Positions 4,843 to 12,291 of a DNA stretch of 42,225 nt are shown one piece after another. Source of the stretch: a virus. The stretch is from the IMG/VR virus record IMGVR_UViG_3300030107_003598, positions 1-42,225 of that record; one strand, given 5' to 3'. The notes under the pieces were generated by a model, which had not been told where the DNA came from, did not search any database, and saw only the letters and a program-made list of their open reading frames with translations. A program made the translations under genes and the position numbers. Each line of letters starts with the position of its first letter. Positions within the stretch are counted from its first letter, which is position 1.

Positions 4843-4871
4843 ATAGGGAAGTACCCTAAACCAAGTTATTA
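4843..4871 (+). repeat. intergenic hairpin element, copy 1
   Basis: ATAGGGAAGTACCCTAAACC followed by AAGTTATTA. It forms a TAGGG/CCCTA hairpin and is repeated almost exactly at 5131-5160. Both copies lie between tagged genes, with an A-rich leader before the next ATG. No U-tract follows, so a processing or translation element is more likely than a strong terminator. Confidence 0.6.
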
Positions 4872-4884
4872 AAGATAAAAAATT

Positions 4885-5127
4885 ATGTCAGGACCATTTA
4901 AAATGAAAGGCTCACCAATGAAGAGAAACTTCGGTATAGGAGCTTCTCCAGCGAAACAAACAACAAAACCTACCGATGAGGAGTGGGATAAAATGACAAG
5001 TAAAGAAAAGGATGACTATATTTACAGAAATACTCCTGGAGGAAATCCATATACAAACCCTGAAAATAAAGAGTTTTATGGAACAAAAACCGGAAATGGA
5101 TATGAGAAAAAAGAAGAAATAGAATAA
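4885..5127 (+). CDS. leader-tagged small protein (FKMKGSPMKR...SPAKQ)
   Basis: 80 residues. The leader MSGPFKMKGSPMKRNFGIGA is followed by SPAKQ at 21-25: the clearest full-length version of the motif pair in the window. The body has EEWDKMTSKEKDDYI, shared in pattern with the preceding gene, then a Gly/Asn/Pro-rich, probably unstructured tail. Function unknown. It is flanked on both sides by the two intergenic hairpin copies. Confidence 0.85.
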   Translation: MSGPFKMKGSPMKRNFGIGASPAKQTTKPTDEEWDKMTSKEKDDYIYRNTPGGNPYTNPENKEFYGTKTGNGYEKKEEIE

Positions 5128-5130
5128 AAC

Positions 5131-5160
5131 ATAGGGAAAGACCCTAGAACCAAGTTATTA
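5131..5160 (+). repeat. intergenic hairpin element, copy 2
   Basis: ATAGGGAAAGACCCTAGAAC then CAAGTTATTA, a near copy of 4843-4871. The stem TAGGG/CCCTA is conserved while the loop differs (AAAGA against AAGTA), which favours selection on structure. An A-rich leader and the gene at 5180 follow. Confidence 0.6.
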
Positions 5161-5179
5161 ACCAAAAAAACCAAAAAAA

Positions 5180-5470
5180 ATGACTTATTTGTATTACAAG
5201 ACCAGTACAACTGGCACAATTAAACCGAATGAAAAAACTATTAACCAGTGGACACATTTAGCTGACAAAAGTAACTGGAGAATTACACAATTACCGAATG
5301 GGTTTTACCAAACGGAAGTAAATGATCCAGAAAATAACAAAGATTGGCACGATGTTACACGAAGAGAGACCATAGAAGGTGCTGAAGCAGCAATTGACGG
5401 AAGCATCGACCATTTCTCGAAAAAGTTAGAGGCTACAAAAGGCCCAAAAGTTGTAAAAACATTCGAATAA
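5180..5470 (+). CDS. 96-residue unknown protein without the leader
   Basis: Begins MTYLYYKTSTTGTIKPNEKT and has a compact alternating pattern with several Trp (WTHLADKSNWRI; NNKDWHDV) suggesting a small folded domain, then a C-terminal helix (EGAEAAIDGSIDHFSKKLEA). It stands within the tagged-gene run but has neither the FKMKG leader nor the KQ motif, which marks it as different in role. It is followed by a hairpin terminator. Family not recognised. Confidence 0.8.
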   Translation: MTYLYYKTSTTGTIKPNEKTINQWTHLADKSNWRITQLPNGFYQTEVNDPENNKDWHDVTRRETIEGAEAAIDGSIDHFSKKLEATKGPKVVKTFE

Positions 5471-5475
5471 TCAAT

Positions 5476-5500
5476 AAAGGGGAGTAAAACCTCCCCTTTT
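5476..5500 (+). terminator. hairpin terminator
   Basis: A perfect 9-bp stem AAAGGGGAG / CTCCCCTTT with a 6-base loop (TAAAAC), ending in TTTT. It directly follows the stop of the 96-residue gene. The U-run is short, so read-through to the next tagged gene is likely. Confidence 0.65.
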
Positions 5501-5511
5501 AAAACAAAAAT

Positions 5512-5733
5512 ATGGTTTATATACAAGAAAAAAATCCATTTACTAAAAAATCAGCGTTAAAACAAAATGAAATGCTAATACAAGGTGCTTATGATGCCAG
5601 TGAAGGGAAAAAATTAGCAAGCGCAATGGAGGGAGCTAAAGAAAATATAGATGAGTTCGAAGAAGACGCTTCTAAAGAAAAAGAAATAGAAAAATTAACA
5701 AAAACTTACATGCAACAACAAAATCAGGGATAA
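5512..5733 (+). CDS. leader-variant small protein (NPFTKKSALKQ)
   Basis: 73 residues. It lacks FKMKG but starts MVYIQEKNPFTKKSALKQ, so it keeps the second half of the motif (SALKQ, 14-18). The body is acidic and helical (EGAKENIDEFEEDASKEK) with AYDASEGKKLASAM, which recalls EDASEGRTFEDFM in the gene at 3645. These two may be distant relatives. Ends in a Gln-rich tail. Function unknown. Confidence 0.8.
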   Translation: MVYIQEKNPFTKKSALKQNEMLIQGAYDASEGKKLASAMEGAKENIDEFEEDASKEKEIEKLTKTYMQQQNQG

Positions 5734-5735
5734 TT

Positions 5736-6170
5736 ATGGCATTTAAAATGAAAGGTAGCCCAGCCAAAATGGGTACGATAAAAGGTACAAGTGGATATGC
5801 TTCTGCATTAAAGAACGCTTCAGCGTTAAAACAAGTAGTAGAAGAAAAGAATGATCCTATTATAGACTTAAATGATGGCTACGAAGAAGATAGACCGGAT
5901 TTTGTTAGTAAATCTAACACGTACACACTTCATGAAGAGTATGGTGTTGAGGGTGTTCCAAAAGGAGCTGTTATAAAAGATCCTAAAGGATTAGTTGGTA
6001 AACAGTTTGATGAACGTACTCCAGATGCTAATTTTACTTACACAGTTAAAGGTAATGTGGTTACTATAACTGGTGTGTCTACACTTAGTGAAGATGATCC
6101 TGGGTATGAAGATGAAAAAGTTATTTTTGGCCAAGAATTAGTTCCGGTTGAATCAGAAAGACCTTTATAA
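5736..6170 (+). CDS. leader-tagged protein, 144 residues, paralog of the gene at 6863
   Basis: Leader MAFKMKGSPAK, then GTSGYASALKNASALKQ at about 17-33. The same block, GTSGHTSALKSISPFKQ, occurs in the protein at 6863, and both end in a small beta domain (FTYTVKGNVVTITGV here, YIYKVDSEGNHIITGI there). The two are therefore homologous over their length. The body has acidic, exposed segments. No enzymatic motif. Confidence 0.85.
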   Translation: MAFKMKGSPAKMGTIKGTSGYASALKNASALKQVVEEKNDPIIDLNDGYEEDRPDFVSKSNTYTLHEEYGVEGVPKGAVIKDPKGLVGKQFDERTPDANFTYTVKGNVVTITGVSTLSEDDPGYEDEKVIFGQELVPVESERPL

Positions 6171-6193
6171 TAATAAAATAAAAAATTAAAGAT

Positions 6194-6847
6194 ATGGCAT
6201 TTAAAATGAAAGGCTTTCCTATGCAACAAACAGCTGTTAAGTACAATCCAAAAGCTTTAACACCAAAACAAAAAAATCTTTTAGAAGCAGTACCTGATAA
6301 AGAAGCATATGATAAATTATCAGATATTGATAAAAGAGGTTTTAATGATGCAGCTAGAGAAGCTGGTTTACCAACAAAACCAATAAAGTATAAAGCACCG
6401 TTAAAGCAAGTAGATCCAACTTTTGGTCAAAAAATAGGTAAAAATAAAGTAGATTTAGGAAAATACGTTTTAGATATAAGTAGTAAGGAAGGTAAAGATT
6501 TTTTCGAAAAATATAAAAATATTAAAACTGTTAGCTCTAGTGAACCATCAAGAGTGGGTAAAACAACAGCTCAACAATTAAATATTCCTGAAGGGAATAA
6601 AAGTAAAATTCGTAATATATTAAAGAAAACAACAAAGCTTGGAGGAAAAGCTTTGAAAAATTTAATCAAACTTGCTGGGGGAACTGTAGGCGCGCTTGCT
6701 CAATTTATGCTAATGCCTGTTGAAGCTGGAGCTTCTGAAGCAGAGTGGCAAAAAGAAAATTGGGAAAGAATGATGAGACAACTTGAAAAAGATGCGGCAA
6801 AAAATCAATCAGAAGAAGGAGGAGAAGATAAAATAATAATAGAGTAA
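6194..6847 (+). CDS. leader-tagged protein with a hydrophobic segment, 217 residues
   Basis: Leader MAFKMKGFPMQQTAVKY, then NPKALTPKQ and, near residue 73, KAPLKQ. A hydrophobic, Gly/Ala-rich region at roughly 149-180 (LIKLAGGTVGALAQFMLMPV) could span or insert in a membrane. It is followed by EAGASEAEWQKENWE and a charged end. A membrane-active internal virion or lysis-related role is possible but unproven. It is the largest of the tagged genes before groEL. Confidence 0.85.
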   Translation: MAFKMKGFPMQQTAVKYNPKALTPKQKNLLEAVPDKEAYDKLSDIDKRGFNDAAREAGLPTKPIKYKAPLKQVDPTFGQKIGKNKVDLGKYVLDISSKEGKDFFEKYKNIKTVSSSEPSRVGKTTAQQLNIPEGNKSKIRNILKKTTKLGGKALKNLIKLAGGTVGALAQFMLMPVEAGASEAEWQKENWERMMRQLEKDAAKNQSEEGGEDKIIIE

Positions 6848-6862
6848 TAATAAATAGAAATT

Positions 6863-7198
6863 ATGGGATATAAACAATCACCATTTCCAATGCAACAAGG
6901 TACAAGTGGACACACTTCTGCACTTAAAAGTATTTCACCATTTAAACAAGATGATTTAGAGACAAGAAAAATGCAAGCAGCGGAAATGGGTCAAGATGTA
7001 GATGACCAAGGAGTAAAAGAGACATCGACAATTGCTGGACAGTTTTTAACATCAACTGGAAAAGGTAAATTTTATGATGAAACTAATGATATAACTTTTT
7101 CTGATCCACAAGGTATAATTAAAACGCTAGATGAAGATAAAAGTTATATATATAAAGTAGATTCAGAAGGAAATCATATAATAACAGGTATTAAATAA
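6863..7198 (+). CDS. leader-variant protein, 111 residues, paralog of the gene at 5736
   Basis: Starts MGYKQSPFPMQQGTSGHTSA; SALKSISPFKQ follows at 19-29. The FKMKG part is replaced by GYKQSPFPMQQ, so the leader tolerates change while the KQ motif persists. The C-terminal domain (ITFSDPQGIIKTL ... YIYKVDSEGNHIITGI) matches that of the 144-residue protein. It is the last gene before groEL, 41 bases upstream. Confidence 0.85.
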   Translation: MGYKQSPFPMQQGTSGHTSALKSISPFKQDDLETRKMQAAEMGQDVDDQGVKETSTIAGQFLTSTGKGKFYDETNDITFSDPQGIIKTLDEDKSYIYKVDSEGNHIITGIK

Positions 7199-7239
7199 CC
7201 TAAATAGAAGCACAATTTAATCAAATTTAATTTAATTTT

Positions 7240-8805
7240 ATGGAATACAATAATCCTAGCGATTTTGTCAAAGATTTAACTTTTGGCGATTCAGCTAAAG
7301 AAAAAATAATAAAAGGCGTAGATAAACTAGCGAAAGCAGTTAAGTCTACTCTAGGAGCTTCTGGTAAATGTGTCATTTACGAGGACGCCCGAGGGAAACC
7401 GGTAATAACAAAAGACGGTGTAACCGTTGCAGAAAGCGTAGTCTTATTTGACCCGGTTGAAAATATGGGCGCAACTCTCATTAAAGAAGCCGCTAGAAAT
7501 ACAGTTAAAGAAGCTGGTGATGGAACAACGACAGCTACTGTGTTAGCTCAAGCGTTAATAACTGAAGTTTACGACTCAGAATATGATGTTACTATTAGAG
7601 AAATAAAAAATGGTATAAATTCTGGATTAAAAAAAGTAAATAAGTATCTAAATGAAAACGCTATAAAAATAGATGATAGTATGTTGAAAGACGTAAGCGC
7701 TATATCCTGTAATAACGATATAGAGTTAGGCAGTATAATAGCTGAAGCTTACGAAAAAGTAGGTAAAGATGGTGTTGTATTGATGGAGAATAGCGAAACA
7801 GACGAAACATATGTTGACGTTGTTGATGGTATACAAGTTGAATGTGGTCTAACTTCTCCACATTTTGTAACGGATACAGAAAAGCAAAGAGCGATATTAG
7901 AAAAACCATTAGTTTTAATAGTAGCATCAGAAATACCAAATGTTAGAAAAATACAAAATATATTAGAATTTGTAATAAAAAATAACAAGCAACTACTTAT
8001 AGTAGCAACAGTAGCCCAACAGGTTAAATCTGCGCTCTTAATGAATAAAGTCAAAGGTAATATAAAAGTTAACATTATAGATCCACCTGGTTTTGGACCA
8101 ACAAAACAAGATACGATTCAAGATTTAGCTATATTAACTAACGCTACAGTGATTAACGAAGAACTTGGTGATGATTTAGATGGTATATCTCTTGATGTTC
8201 TTGGAGAAGTTGAAAAAGTAGTTACAGATGATAAAAGCACTGTTATTACAACATTAGAAACTAATGAAAATATTTCTCAAAGAATAAAAGAAGTACAAAA
8301 ACTCAAAAATAAAGAAAAAAACGAGTTTATAAAAAGAAAAATAGAACAAAGATTAGCTATGTTATCTGGATCTGTAGGGATTATAAGAGTTGGTGCTGGT
8401 TCTAAAGTAGAGTTAAAAGAAAAAAGAGATAGAGTAGAAGACGCTATTTATGCTACAAAAGCTGCGTTAAAAGAAGGTATTGTTCCAGGCGGTGGTATTG
8501 CCTTGTTGAATGCTTCACAATACATAGACTTTAAAAGTGTTGGTGAAAAAATACTATCTTACGCAATAGCAACACCGTTTGAAACAATACTATTAAACGC
8601 TGGTTTAAAACAAACAAGTCCAAGACCAGAAAAAGGAATAGGTGTAGATGTTGTTACTGGTAAAAGTGTTGATATGATAAAGTCTGGTATTATAGATCCA
8701 GTGCTTGTAACTAAGTCAGCACTTAAAAACGCAGTAAGTGTAGTAAATACGATTATATCAGCTGATTGTGTAATTTCAAATATACGAGTAAATGAAAGCA
8801 GTTAA
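7240..8805 (+). CDS. groL: phage-encoded chaperonin GroEL (Cpn60)
   Basis: 521 residues against about 545 in bacteria. The family signatures are intact: TLGASGK and ITKDGVTVA (residues 38-64), the ATP-site GDGTTTATV at 93-101, VEDAIYATKAALKEG with Asp 401, and VPGGGIAL. The catalytic Asp of GDGTTT and the C-terminal Asp are present, so ATPase activity is expected. The usual Gly-Gly-Met tail is missing; the protein ends ISNIRVNESS. In other phages such chaperonins fold capsid proteins. Followed with a 14-base overlap by groES, it probably forms a self-sufficient folding machine for virion proteins. Confidence 0.97.
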   Translation: MEYNNPSDFVKDLTFGDSAKEKIIKGVDKLAKAVKSTLGASGKCVIYEDARGKPVITKDGVTVAESVVLFDPVENMGATLIKEAARNTVKEAGDGTTTATVLAQALITEVYDSEYDVTIREIKNGINSGLKKVNKYLNENAIKIDDSMLKDVSAISCNNDIELGSIIAEAYEKVGKDGVVLMENSETDETYVDVVDGIQVECGLTSPHFVTDTEKQRAILEKPLVLIVASEIPNVRKIQNILEFVIKNNKQLLIVATVAQQVKSALLMNKVKGNIKVNIIDPPGFGPTKQDTIQDLAILTNATVINEELGDDLDGISLDVLGEVEKVVTDDKSTVITTLETNENISQRIKEVQKLKNKEKNEFIKRKIEQRLAMLSGSVGIIRVGAGSKVELKEKRDRVEDAIYATKAALKEGIVPGGGIALLNASQYIDFKSVGEKILSYAIATPFETILLNAGLKQTSPRPEKGIGVDVVTGKSVDMIKSGIIDPVLVTKSALKNAVSVVNTIISADCVISNIRVNESS

Positions 8806-9049
8806 TCACTATATAATTGTAGAAAATATAAAAACAGAGCCTAAAAAGATCGGAGGTTTAATAATGACAGAAGATTTAGATGATGATAATAGATATATAA
8901 AGGCTAAAGTTATTTCTATAGGTAATTTAGTAGAAGGAATAAAAGATAGCGATACTGTATATTACGATAAACACGCTGGACATGGCGTTCAATATAAAAA
9001 TAAATTATATCAGGTTATAAAATCTGGTGACGTTGTATTAATAGATTAA
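8792..9049 (+). CDS. groS: co-chaperonin GroES (Cpn10)
   Basis: 85 residues, somewhat shorter than the bacterial 95-97. The order is typical: an N-terminal strand (HYIIVENIKTEP), the mobile-loop motif IGGLIM at 20-25 that contacts GroEL, AKVISIG, and the C-terminal strand LYQVIKSGDVVLID. It starts inside groEL, 14 bases before that gene's stop, so translation is coupled. It caps the phage GroEL cavity. The roof-loop region is short. Confidence 0.9.
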   Translation: MKAVNHYIIVENIKTEPKKIGGLIMTEDLDDDNRYIKAKVISIGNLVEGIKDSDTVYYDKHAGHGVQYKNKLYQVIKSGDVVLID

Positions 9050-9052
9050 AAA

Positions 9053-9484
9053 ATGAAGTATTTATATTTTAGAGCAGTAACAGATCAAGCTAACGACGAT
9101 GCTACGGGAGATTCAGCATTATTTCCATTATCATCTCTTATGGGTATGCAACCTACTTCTGATACTGCTTTAACTTTATATTTTACGCCTATAGTTAGAA
9201 GAATGCCGTCTGGAAACGAACCAGATGCTGACGCTAGTTTTGATAATCATGATACAGTAGTATTAACAGTAACATCTAATCGCCATAAAGAGGCAATGCA
9301 AGATATTATGAATAATATAAGTGGTTCTATAACTGTTATAGCTGACGATCTTACAACCACACATTTAACTGGTACGCATGGTCGTACTGGTGCTGCTATT
9401 GATGAAACTGTTACAGCTTCATATATTAGCACTTACATAACAGCATGTGTATCGATAAATGTATCGGCTGCATATGCAAATTAA
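9053..9484 (+). CDS. small virion-type protein, related to the N-terminal half of the next gene
   Basis: 143 residues. Begins MKYLYFRAVTDQANDDATGD. Its pattern LTLYFTPIV ... HDTVVLTVTSNRHKEAMQDI ... ITVIADDL matches IDIYFDSAT ... FDRIIVACTNGEEDRALEEL ... VKIIADDV in the protein at 9560, so the two share one alpha/beta domain. Function unknown; a virion surface or decoration role is inferred from the partner's composition. Confidence 0.8.
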   Translation: MKYLYFRAVTDQANDDATGDSALFPLSSLMGMQPTSDTALTLYFTPIVRRMPSGNEPDADASFDNHDTVVLTVTSNRHKEAMQDIMNNISGSITVIADDLTTTHLTGTHGRTGAAIDETVTASYISTYITACVSINVSAAYAN

Positions 9485-9520
9485 ACCTAAACCATAATCC
9501 TAAACCCTAAAACCTAAAAA
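9485..9520 (+). repeat. four CCTAAA hexamers between two paralogous genes
   Basis: CCTAAA at 9486, 9499, 9506 and 9513, telomere-like in appearance but with uneven spacing. The rest of the gap to 9559 is A-rich leader for the next gene. Probably low-complexity sequence; no hairpin is formed. Confidence 0.35.
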
Positions 9521-9559
9521 CAACAAACAATTATTTATTAACAAATTAAAAACAAAAAA

Positions 9560-10303
9560 ATGAAAGATAATTATTTAATTTTTCACAATGCTGCTGATGA
9601 TTCTTATATGAATACCGCAGCGGCTTTTAGAGGAGCTTATGCTTCTACTGAAACAATAGACATCTACTTTGATTCAGCTACCACATCTGCTGGTTTTGAT
9701 CGTATTATCGTAGCGTGTACTAACGGAGAAGAAGACAGAGCTTTAGAAGAATTAGCGGCTGCTATGTCTGGTAACAAACCAGGTAATGTAAAAATTATTG
9801 CTGATGATGTAAACTCTGTTTACGCTTGTCAAAACATCACAAGTGTTACTAGTATTACTTTAGCTGGTAAAGCTGTAAATTCAGTTGTAGAATCTGTAAC
9901 AGGTAATGACACTTTAACCGCTGCTGACTCAGGAAAAACATTTGTATTTGCTGATGCTGCTGCTGTTTTAACTTTACCAGATTCTGGTGGTGGTGACATC
10001 ATTGGATGGACTGCTAAGTTTATATCTAACTTCCAAGGAACTGGTCAAGAGGTTATATGTGCTGATACTACTAACGAAGTTATGCTTGGTGGTGTGGTTC
10101 ACGTTGATACTGACGATGATACTGTTACTAAAGGTTTTGCTGCTGAAGTTGCTGATGGTTTCTCATCTATAGAAATTACAGGAACAACTGAAGGTGAGCC
10201 TGGTAGTTTATGGATACTTACTTGTATTGCTGCTGACAGATGGATTGTTGAAGGCGTAATGCAATCTGCTGGAACTTCAGCTACTCCATTCGCTGCTTCA
10301 TAG
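9560..10303 (+). CDS. putative abundant virion protein (decoration or head fibre type)
   Basis: 247 residues. Residues 1-95 repeat the domain of the preceding gene; residues about 105-247 are Gly/Thr/Ala-rich with a beta pattern (TAADSGKTFVFADAAAVLTL; WILTCIAADRWIVEGV) seen in phage surface sandwiches. The codons are unusually rich in GCT, GGT and GTT compared with its neighbours and resemble those of the major capsid gene, which points to high expression. It has its own 75-base leader. Decoration or fibre protein is the likely role, not proven. Confidence 0.75.
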   Translation: MKDNYLIFHNAADDSYMNTAAAFRGAYASTETIDIYFDSATTSAGFDRIIVACTNGEEDRALEELAAAMSGNKPGNVKIIADDVNSVYACQNITSVTSITLAGKAVNSVVESVTGNDTLTAADSGKTFVFADAAAVLTLPDSGGGDIIGWTAKFISNFQGTGQEVICADTTNEVMLGGVVHVDTDDDTVTKGFAAEVADGFSSIEITGTTEGEPGSLWILTCIAADRWIVEGVMQSAGTSATPFAAS

Positions 10304-10306
10304 TAA

Positions 10307-10747
10307 ATGCGATTAACCGCGCAAGATTTGCGTGAAATGAATATCCTTAAGTATTACAGGCTCACTAGAAAGTGGGTCTGTAAAACTTACGGGTTAAAAG
10401 ATGCAGATTTAGAATTATTAATTTATTTAGATTGTAAAGGAAGATTTACACGAAAAGATTTCATGGACGGAGTTTATACTTATTCATGGGATAAAAACAG
10501 ATGGGAGAGACTAAGAAGAGAAGGTTGGATAGATACTTGGAGACATCGTAATAGAACTACTATAATGTACTCTGTATTTAAAACATCTTGGAAATGCTCT
10601 CAAATGATAAGTAGAATATATAGAATACTTCTTGGTGAAGAAGATTTACCTACATCAGAAAGAAGTATATTTTTTAATAATAAATCATATACAGACAAAG
10701 TTTATAATAAAGCTATAGATGATATGATAAAAGACAAAGATAGATAA
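10307..10747 (+). CDS. putative winged-helix protein, 146 residues
   Basis: Residues 32-95 fit a winged helix: a helix (DADLELLIYLDCKG), RFTRKDFMDG as the second helix, SWDKNRWERLRREGWIDTW as a recognition helix and turn, and RNRTTIMYSVF as a wing hairpin. The C-terminal half (CSQMISRIYRILLGEEDLP) resembles MarR-type helical extensions. The protein is basic, so DNA binding is plausible. It sits between the decoration-type gene and another tagged gene, with 3-base and 1-base gaps. A late regulator or virion DNA-binding protein are both possible. Confidence 0.7.
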   Translation: MRLTAQDLREMNILKYYRLTRKWVCKTYGLKDADLELLIYLDCKGRFTRKDFMDGVYTYSWDKNRWERLRREGWIDTWRHRNRTTIMYSVFKTSWKCSQMISRIYRILLGEEDLPTSERSIFFNNKSYTDKVYNKAIDDMIKDKDR

Positions 10748-10748
10748 T

Positions 10749-11075
10749 ATGGCATTTAAAATGAGAGGATTTCCAATGCAAGATACTTCAGCATTGAAAA
10801 ATTATAACAAAATGAGTGATTATTCTTCAAAATCTGTAAAATTTGGAGAAGACGAAAAAGATCCAGCATTTAAACAAAAAGAAGGTAAGAAAAAAGTTAA
10901 TATGGATGAGGTTTACAAAATATTAGATGAAAAGATGGGACATACTGAAGGTTTTTCTGCAAAAGAAATAGCAGCTATGTCTGAAAAAGAAAGAGAAGGC
11001 AATATAGATGGTTACGAAATAGGAGATTTTGATAGAATGGTAGCGGAAGCTAAAAAACAACTTGAGGGTAAATAA
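10749..11075 (+). CDS. leader-tagged protein, 108 residues
   Basis: Leader MAFKMRGFPMQDTSALKNYN, with the first Lys of KMKG changed to Arg. A second motif PAFKQ occurs near residue 38. The remainder is charged and helical (MDEVYKILDEKMGHTEG; SAKEIAAMSEKEREGN). This copy lies 3.5 kb from the main cluster, showing the leader is not limited to one tandem block. Function unknown. Confidence 0.85.
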   Translation: MAFKMRGFPMQDTSALKNYNKMSDYSSKSVKFGEDEKDPAFKQKEGKKKVNMDEVYKILDEKMGHTEGFSAKEIAAMSEKEREGNIDGYEIGDFDRMVAEAKKQLEGK

Positions 11076-11083
11076 AGAATAAT

Positions 11084-11455
11084 ATGCCATTTAAAATGAA
11101 ATATAAAAACGAGGCGTTTCCTTTTAAAGGAGAGAGTCACGATTTTGTACATAAGGGTTGGAAAGTAATAAGAAAAGACTTAGATGACGGTATATTAGGC
11201 GAGGCTAATAATGACGGTACTATATATATAGACGAAAGTATACCGGCTGGTAGTGCTAAAGAAAAAGAAGTCGTGAAACATGAAGCGGTGCATCAAGAAG
11301 ATATGGAAAATGGTGATTTAGCATACACAGATAATGATGTTACTTGGAAAGGTAAAAAATACGCTAGAAAAGACGGTAAAATAAAATATAAAGGAAAATG
11401 GTTAGAAGAAGGTGATCACTCTTTTCCTTGGGAGAAAAAAGCACATAACGCATAA
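11084..11455 (+). CDS. leader-tagged HExxH protein, putative zinc metallopeptidase
   Basis: 123 residues. Leader MPFKMKYKNEAFPFK, then a compact domain with HEAVH at 66-70 (preceded by KEVVK), the zinc-binding and catalytic signature of gluzincin/metzincin-type peptidases. A downstream Glu in FPWEKKAHNA near the C-terminus might be the third zinc ligand. The TIYIDESIP strand precedes the active helix as in minimal metallopeptidases. It could process virion proteins, host wall components or leader-tagged partners. The holin follows two genes later. Activity is inferred from the motif only. Confidence 0.65.
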   Translation: MPFKMKYKNEAFPFKGESHDFVHKGWKVIRKDLDDGILGEANNDGTIYIDESIPAGSAKEKEVVKHEAVHQEDMENGDLAYTDNDVTWKGKKYARKDGKIKYKGKWLEEGDHSFPWEKKAHNA

Positions 11456-11458
11456 ACT

Positions 11459-11893
11459 ATGTCATATAAACAAACAAAGAAACCGTATTACATGAAAGAG
11501 AGACCTAGTGGATTAAACATGGGTAGTGGTGATTCGAGTGTATTTTATAGCGATGAAATGTCATCACCATTATATCAAAAACCACATTCTCCATTACATC
11601 CAGCACCTGGTGAAAAAGAAGTACCTGGAAGGTTTGATGTTGGTGCCGTATATGAAGTTTTAGATAATGGAGAAAAAGTAAGAATATCTTATGAAGAAGG
11701 TATTAAAAAAGCAAATCAACTTAAACATATAGTTTTCAGTGGTGATTATTTAATTAAGGCTTTAGAAACGGGAGCTTTAGATGAGTTTAAAAATGATCAA
11801 GAAGCAACTAGAAAAATGATTGAAGAAGAAAGAAGAAAAATGAAAGGTGGATTAAGTGATGAAGAAATGCAAAAAGCTAAAGAAATAGAATAA
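11459..11893 (+). CDS. leader-variant protein, 144 residues
   Basis: Begins MSYKQTKKPYYMKERPSGLN, with SPLYQKPHSPLHP near 37-49, a divergent double version of the SPxKQ motif. The C-terminal two thirds contain a small folded region (VGAVYEVLDNGEKVRISY) and a charged helix (QEATRKMIEEERRKMKGG). No enzyme motif. It is followed by the holin after one base, so it may belong to the lysis unit. Confidence 0.75.
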   Translation: MSYKQTKKPYYMKERPSGLNMGSGDSSVFYSDEMSSPLYQKPHSPLHPAPGEKEVPGRFDVGAVYEVLDNGEKVRISYEEGIKKANQLKHIVFSGDYLIKALETGALDEFKNDQEATRKMIEEERRKMKGGLSDEEMQKAKEIE

Positions 11894-11894
11894 C

Positions 11895-12287
11895 ATGAGT
11901 ATATTAGGAAAAATATTCTCCTCAGGAGCAGGAGAACTAATAAAAAACGTAGGTGGAGTTATAGATAATCTACATACATCAGCTGAAGAAAAAGCAGAAG
12001 CTGAAGCAAAAATAAAAGACCTAGTAATGGGTTATGAGGCAGAAATGCAAAAACAAGTTACTGAGCGTTGGAAAATGGATATGCAATCCGATTCATGGCT
12101 TAGTAAAAATATAAGACCACTAGTTTTAATATTTCTAGTAGTATCTACAGTATTGTTAGTTTTTATCGATGCTGGCGTTATTGCTTTTGAGGTTAAGGCT
12201 TCATGGGTAGACTTGTTACAACTAGTATTAATAACCGTGATCGGTGCCTATTTCGGCGGACGCTCACTAGAAAAAGTAAAAAAATAA
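11895..12287 (+). CDS. holin, GTA/3TM holin type
   Basis: 130 residues. A soluble helical N-terminal part (SAEEKAEAEAKIKDL) leads to WKMDMQSDSWLSKNIRP, then two strong membrane segments at about 74-98 and 104-121, and a basic tail (GGRSLEKVKK). The motif of a Trp/Ser-rich amphipathic stretch, Arg-Pro, and paired helices matches the family called holin of 3TMs for gene-transfer release. Holins form the membrane hole that times lysis. No endolysin with a clear catalytic motif is seen next to it. Confidence 0.7.
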   Translation: MSILGKIFSSGAGELIKNVGGVIDNLHTSAEEKAEAEAKIKDLVMGYEAEMQKQVTERWKMDMQSDSWLSKNIRPLVLIFLVVSTVLLVFIDAGVIAFEVKASWVDLLQLVLITVIGAYFGGRSLEKVKK

Positions 12288-12291
12288 AATT

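Noticed and set aside
8744-8767. AATACGA near the end of groEL as another promoter
   Set aside because: No GGATAAT or GG at the fixed spacing, and the bases are coding; regarded as chance.
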